From contig JAEWDP010000119.1 of NCBI GenBank assembly GCA_023390055.1, forward strand, positions 1 to 27,996: a stretch of DNA of 27,996 nucleotides, written 5' to 3'. The notes below the pieces were generated by a model. The model made no database searches and was not told the origin of the DNA. It saw nothing but the letters and a program-made list of their open reading frames with translations. Source of the stretch: Pseudomonadota bacterium. GTDB lineage: Bacteria; Pseudomonadota; Alphaproteobacteria; Rhizobiales; Rhizobiaceae. Below are positions 24,771 to 27,996 of this stretch, piece by piece. Within the stretch, counting starts at the first letter, position 1; every line of letters starts with the position of its first letter. Both the position numbers and the translations under genes were made by a program.

Positions 24771-25838
24771 TCATGATGGTGGGAAAACCCGACCGTCGAA
24801 GAGCTTGCGTGCCGTACGCAGCGTGCCGATGCCCTCGATCCGTCCTTCGCTATCCAGGTGAGCTAGCACCTCGGCAGCTCCACTTGGGTGCTCGATGATG
24901 AAGCGATCTGCGGCCGGCGGGGCGGCAATGCTTGCAGCAATGGAGCCGGGATAAGTGCAGGCGGTTGCTACGCTCACTGCTGCAAAAACACCGATTGAAG
25001 CGTGGCAGCGGTGTGGAATAAAACTGCGGGTGCTGATTGTACCGCCGTTTGTCGGGGAGGATACAAGCGTCATCTTGGGAACGGATTTATCTTTGACGTT
25101 CCCGAGATTCATGATTGGGCCAGCGGCCAGACGAATTGTCTCAAGCCGCTCCTTCAAGCTGGAATTCCCATCAAGGTCTTCCCGGCTTTCCCTACCCGAT
25201 ATGCCAAGATCGGAAGCGCGCAGGATGACAATAGGCATCCCGTTATCAATCATCGTGCATTCGATTTTGTCGATTTTGTCGCAGATATTGCCTGAAGGAA
25301 GAAGACTGCCGCACATGGAACCTTCCGTATTCTGGAAGAAAAGTGGAACAGCGGCATGGTTGCCTGGAACGCCGTCGATACGGGCGTCGCCAACGTAGCT
25401 GACTTTTCCGCCTGGTGTCGATATCTGTGCTAGTGATACCTCGCCTGTATTGACCATGTGAATGCGCACAGGTGTACTGGCCTCCTTGGCCACCACAAGG
25501 CCGCGTTCAATTGCCGCCGGGCCAACTGCGGCAAGGATATTGCCGCAACCCTGCGCATCGGTCACGATCGGCCGATCAACAGAGACCTGCAAAAAGAGAT
25601 AGTCAATATCGGCGTCCGGGCGTGTGGACGGGGACAGGATCGCCACTTTCGAAGTGAGCGGATCTGCACCCCCAATCCCGTCGATCTGGGTCATATCTGG
25701 CGAGCCCATGACCTTGAGAAGCAATGTATTTCTCAGTTCAGGATCGGAGGGCAGGTCCGTTGCAAGGAAGACAGCTGCCTTTGAGGTTCCCCCCCGCATC
25801 CAGAGACAAGGAATGCCGTCTACCGCCGGATCAGACAT
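24771..25838 (-). CDS. galD: 4-oxalomesaconate tautomerase (PrpF/GalD family)
   Basis: The 355-residue protein belongs to the PrpF family with the diaminopimelate-epimerase-like fold. It has the family's opening PCLWMRGGTSKAAVFLATDLP at about 9-29 and IDGIGGADPLTSKVAIL at about 51-67, with a later AQGCGNILAAVGPAAIE and PHRCHASIGVFAAVSVATA. The length and these stretches fit GalD, which interconverts keto and enol forms of 4-oxalomesaconate in gallate/protocatechuate meta-cleavage. The close relative PrpF (methylcitrate pathway) is less likely given the neighbours. Its ATG at 25838 lies inside the end of the aldolase gene (eight-base ATGTCTGA overlap), so the two are translationally coupled. 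A longer frame to 25892 would run into the aldolase. Confidence 0.87.
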   Translation of the reverse strand: MSDPAVDGIPCLWMRGGTSKAAVFLATDLPSDPELRNTLLLKVMGSPDMTQIDGIGGADPLTSKVAILSPSTRPDADIDYLFLQVSVDRPIVTDAQGCGNILAAVGPAAIERGLVVAKEASTPVRIHMVNTGEVSLAQISTPGGKVSYVGDARIDGVPGNHAAVPLFFQNTEGSMCGSLLPSGNICDKIDKIECTMIDNGMPIVILRASDLGISGRESREDLDGNSSLKERLETIRLAAGPIMNLGNVKDKSVPKMTLVSSPTNGGTISTRSFIPHRCHASIGVFAAVSVATACTYPGSIAASIAAPPAADRFIIEHPSGAAEVLAHLDSEGRIEGIGTLRTARKLFDGRVFPPS

Positions 25839-26502
25839 ATTCCAGCCCTTTCTCGGCGAGCCGTTCGCGCATCGCATAGATGTCGAGTCCAAGTTCCCCT
25901 TCGGCCAGCCGTCTGCGCTTATCCTCTTCTGCTGCCAGACGCTTCTGAGCTGCTGCTGCGACTGCTTCGGCGCCGACTCGTTTTACGACGACGATACCAT
26001 CATCATCGGCAATGATGATGTCTCCGGCCTCGATTGAAGCTCCTGCACACACAATCGGTGTATCTACTGAGCCAGGCGTCTCCTTCACCGTCCCCTGAAC
26101 CGAAATTGCTTTCGACCAGACTGGAAAACCCATAGCTGTGAGGTCGCGGACGTCGCGCACGCCGGCATCAATAACCAGTCCACGACATCCTCGGGCCATC
26201 GCAGAGGTTGCCAGAAGGTCGCCGAAATAGCCATTGTCACATGGTGATGTCGGAGCGAGCACAAGAATGTCGCCGTCGCGAAGCTGCTCAATAGCCACAT
26301 GAACCATCCAGTTGTCCCCGGGAGGTGCCGAGATGGTTACAGCGGAACCCCCAACCTGCGCGCCCGAATAGATTGGTCGCATATACGAAGCCAGGCAGCC
26401 TGTGCGTCCTTGTGCTTCATGGACCGTGGCGACGCCAGCTGTTGCAAGCTGATCGATAATGGAAGGATCCGTCCGTTCCACATTTTGAACGACAACAGCC
26501 AT
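25831..26502 (-). CDS. ligK: 4-carboxy-4-hydroxy-2-oxoadipate (CHA) aldolase/oxaloacetate decarboxylase, RraA-like family
   Basis: The 223-residue protein is a class II pyruvate aldolase of the RraA-like fold (GalC/LigK/ProA group). Its core GDLLATSAMARGCRGLVIDAGVRDVRDL at about 94-121 contains the R116-D117 pair that in characterised HMG/CHA aldolases binds pyruvate and the divalent metal. The C-terminal helical arm (AEEDKRRRLAEGELGLDIYAMRERLAEKGLEYV) is the usual one. It cleaves CHA to pyruvate and oxaloacetate, the last step of 4-oxalomesaconate catabolism. The ATG at 26502 comes one base after the dioxygenase stop (TGATATG) with AAGGAG upstream. The frame open from 26535 has no site and overlaps the dioxygenase. 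Confidence 0.9.
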   Translation of the reverse strand: MAVVVQNVERTDPSIIDQLATAGVATVHEAQGRTGCLASYMRPIYSGAQVGGSAVTISAPPGDNWMVHVAIEQLRDGDILVLAPTSPCDNGYFGDLLATSAMARGCRGLVIDAGVRDVRDLTAMGFPVWSKAISVQGTVKETPGSVDTPIVCAGASIEAGDIIIADDDGIVVVKRVGAEAVAAAAQKRLAAEEDKRRRLAEGELGLDIYAMRERLAEKGLEYV

Positions 26503-26503
26503 A

Positions 26504-27457
26504 TCAGTGCTCCTTGCATGCAGTGGGTGTACCATGAGTATGGAATGTTTCTATCGTCTTCAATCCCCAGGCCTGCCCCTTTTTGCGATCCGTTTCCGTC
26601 CACACGACCGGGCTCCAGTCGGGCGCAAGAATAAGACGGGCACCCGCATTGGCGAGCTCAACTCGATTGCCTGCAGGTTCCCAAACGTAAAGGAAGAAGG
26701 TTCCCTGGATGGCGTGCTTGTGTGGCCCGGTTTCGATATGAACGCCGTTTTGCAGAAAAATGTCGGCTGCGCGAAGTATGTCTTCGCGCTGATCGGTAGC
26801 GTAGGTGACATGATGGAGACGTCCATTTCCGCCGCCATGTTCTTCCGTACATGCCAGATCATACGTCTTGTTATTGACGGTGAACCAGCAACCACCGATG
26901 CGACCATTATCGAGCTGGATCATCTCTGTAATGCGCGACCCCAGGCAAATCTCCATGAAACGGCGGAATTCCGTTACATCACTGGATAGAAGGTTCAGGT
27001 GATCCAGACGTCTTGGAGCAGCTCCGGTAAAGGCAGAAGCGAGATTCTTCAGCGCTGGGGTGTCTTTCTGATCTGGCACGTATCTTACAGTATCATAATA
27101 GATCTCGAAGATATGCCCGAACGGATCTTCGAAACGGTAGGCGGATCCGTGGCCAAGATCACCATCAACCCAGCCATGAATCTGGTAACCGGACGCCTCG
27201 ATTGCCTTTACGCGGCGATCAAGGGCTTCGGGAGAAGCAGCGCGATAGGCAACATGGCCAATACCAGTCTGATGATGCCGCGTCAGTTTCAGGGAGTGAA
27301 ATTCATAATCATCCCAAGCCCGAAGATACGCGGATTGATTGTCTTCTGCGGACAGTTTCAATCCATAGACGCGTATGAAGAAGTCCAGACTTTCGCTATA
27401 CTTGTCGGTATACATCTCGACGTGAGCGAGATGCGCAATATCGTGGCAGAACTCCAT
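26504..27457 (-). CDS. Type I extradiol (VOC-fold) ring-cleavage dioxygenase, catechol 2,3-dioxygenase-like
   Basis: The 317-residue protein has two glyoxalase/VOC domains (about 6-125 and 150-275). The C-terminal one keeps the full iron site of type I extradiol enzymes: His153 (RRLDHLNL), His216 (GRLHHVTYA) and Glu267 (GNRVELA). These spacings nearly match XylE of Pseudomonas putida mt-2 (153/214/265). The acid-base His248 and Tyr257 (HAIQGTFFLYV) are also present. It should open the ring of a catechol-type substrate next to a hydroxyl. The company of gal-type genes suggests a carboxylated substrate such as protocatechuate or gallate. The ATG at 27457 follows GAGGAGGGAG. It lies between galB (10-base gap) and the aldolase (one-base gap). 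Confidence 0.9.
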   Translation of the reverse strand: MEFCHDIAHLAHVEMYTDKYSESLDFFIRVYGLKLSAEDNQSAYLRAWDDYEFHSLKLTRHHQTGIGHVAYRAASPEALDRRVKAIEASGYQIHGWVDGDLGHGSAYRFEDPFGHIFEIYYDTVRYVPDQKDTPALKNLASAFTGAAPRRLDHLNLLSSDVTEFRRFMEICLGSRITEMIQLDNGRIGGCWFTVNNKTYDLACTEEHGGGNGRLHHVTYATDQREDILRAADIFLQNGVHIETGPHKHAIQGTFFLYVWEPAGNRVELANAGARLILAPDWSPVVWTETDRKKGQAWGLKTIETFHTHGTPTACKEH

Positions 27458-27467
27458 CGCTCCCTCC

Positions 27468-27996
27468 TCACAATTCATCTACTGTTCGCGGGAAAATGGA
27501 CTGGAATCCTTCCGCATACCTACAGTCGCGACCACCTGACTGACCACCCGAATTTCGTTTGAAATGGTTGGCACGGTTGATAGCGACACGTGTGTAGTAT
27601 TCCCAAAGGTGCTCCTGGCCTTCCATACATTCTATCGCCGCCCGCTTCTTTTCCCATACGGGGGTAATGTCCAGGAATGTGTCTGGTTTCCAGCCCATCT
27701 GCTCCGTCTGGTGTGGTTCGAACAGGTAAAGTTGTGGCGCGCCAAGAACTTTCTCGCCAGGATTGTGACCCCAGGCCTGTGCAATCATACGGCACTCAAG
27801 CGCAACCTGCGTGGTGTACATATGGTCGGTATTGTAAGGATCGTATTGGGAGTGGCTGAGCATGAAGTGCGGCTGAACTTTTCGGATCACATCCACCAAC
27901 TCGATCTTATTGTCGCGGGTCAGTTCAAGCGGGTAGTCGCCCAGATCCATGCAGACAAGATCATGGACACCGAGAGCCTCTGCTGCACGTTCAGCC
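27468..27996 (-). CDS. galB: PIG-L-family hydrolase/hydratase, probable 4-oxalomesaconate hydratase GalB (5' end outside window)
   Basis: The visible part is about 175 C-terminal residues; the frame runs off the window edge. It has the PIG-L/LmbE zinc-site sequence LSHSQYDPYNTDHMYTTQVALECRMIAQAW, with the D-H ligand pair, followed by the conserved LYLFEPHQTEQMGWKPDTFLDITPVWEKKRAAIECMEGQEHLWEYYTRVA and a variable tail. The N-terminal HPDD metal motif would lie beyond the edge. GalB of Pseudomonas putida, a PIG-L member, hydrates 4-oxalomesaconate to CHA. The aldolase and tautomerase of the same pathway follow in this operon, so this role is likely. The stop comes ten bases before the dioxygenase start. 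A sugar or mycothiol deacetylase is the alternative from fold alone. Confidence 0.82.
   Translation of the reverse strand, partial: AERAAEALGVHDLVCMDLGDYPLELTRDNKIELVDVIRKVQPHFMLSHSQYDPYNTDHMYTTQVALECRMIAQAWGHNPGEKVLGAPQLYLFEPHQTEQMGWKPDTFLDITPVWEKKRAAIECMEGQEHLWEYYTRVAINRANHFKRNSGGQSGGRDCRYAEGFQSIFPRTVDEL

Noticed and set aside
1..27996. CRISPR arrays, tRNA/rRNA genes, insertion sequences, toxin-antitoxin or phage-defence genes
   Set aside because: I saw no regularly spaced repeats, tRNA-like cloverleaf, transposase motif or small toxin/antitoxin pair by eye. A dedicated scan was not possible here.

Overview
The window reads as a stretch of an alphaproteobacterial genome, most likely Hyphomicrobiales and perhaps Brucella/Ochrobactrum-like. 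That is inference from protein character and gene style (liv-type importers, an ScfR-type regulator, an SSS-type histidine kinase, a gal-type meta-cleavage set), not from a database search. It is a catabolic and transport region. I found no rRNA, tRNA, CRISPR array, phage gene or insertion sequence. Two decayed genes show past rearrangement.

Layout. (1) 354-785: a small membrane-anchored protein of unknown function, followed by a frameshifted C-terminal remnant of a DMT/EamA permease (963-1373, minus). (2) 6374 down to 1377 (minus): an apparent four-gene signalling operon. It holds an XRE/ScfR-type regulator, a stand-alone receiver protein, a small two-helix membrane protein, and a large sodium/solute-symporter-like histidine kinase translationally coupled to that small protein. 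(3) 6546-11700 (plus), divergent from the signalling operon: a complete five-gene branched-chain-amino-acid/amide-type ABC importer. (4) 12036-15243: an AraC-type regulator facing a broken liv-type ATPase gene and an intact aromatic-aldehyde-type dehydrogenase. (5) 22630 down to 15305 (minus): a tightly packed six-gene operon made of a TonB-dependent receptor, a Tat-exported NMT1-like binding protein, a permease, an ATPase and two NnrS-family membrane proteins. (6) 27996 down to 23051 (minus): a ring-cleavage/4-oxalomesaconate cluster with galB (cut by the window edge), a type I (VOC) extradiol dioxygenase, a CHA aldolase, a galD-type tautomerase, and, behind its own hairpin and palindrome, a GabD-like aldehyde dehydrogenase.

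How the parts may work together. The signalling operon probably controls the divergent importer; a direct repeat sits between them. The XRE regulator contains a stretch that closely resembles the phospho-accepting helix pair of a histidine kinase, including the histidine. A relay kinase -> receiver -> regulator is therefore a testable idea that would give the output-less receiver a DNA target. The TonB-ABC-NnrS operon suggests uptake of an unidentified ligand linked to NnrS metal or NO biology. The gal-type cluster would turn a ring-opened carboxylated aromatic into pyruvate and oxaloacetate. Its ring-opening enzyme belongs to a different superfamily from the usual GalA/LigAB.
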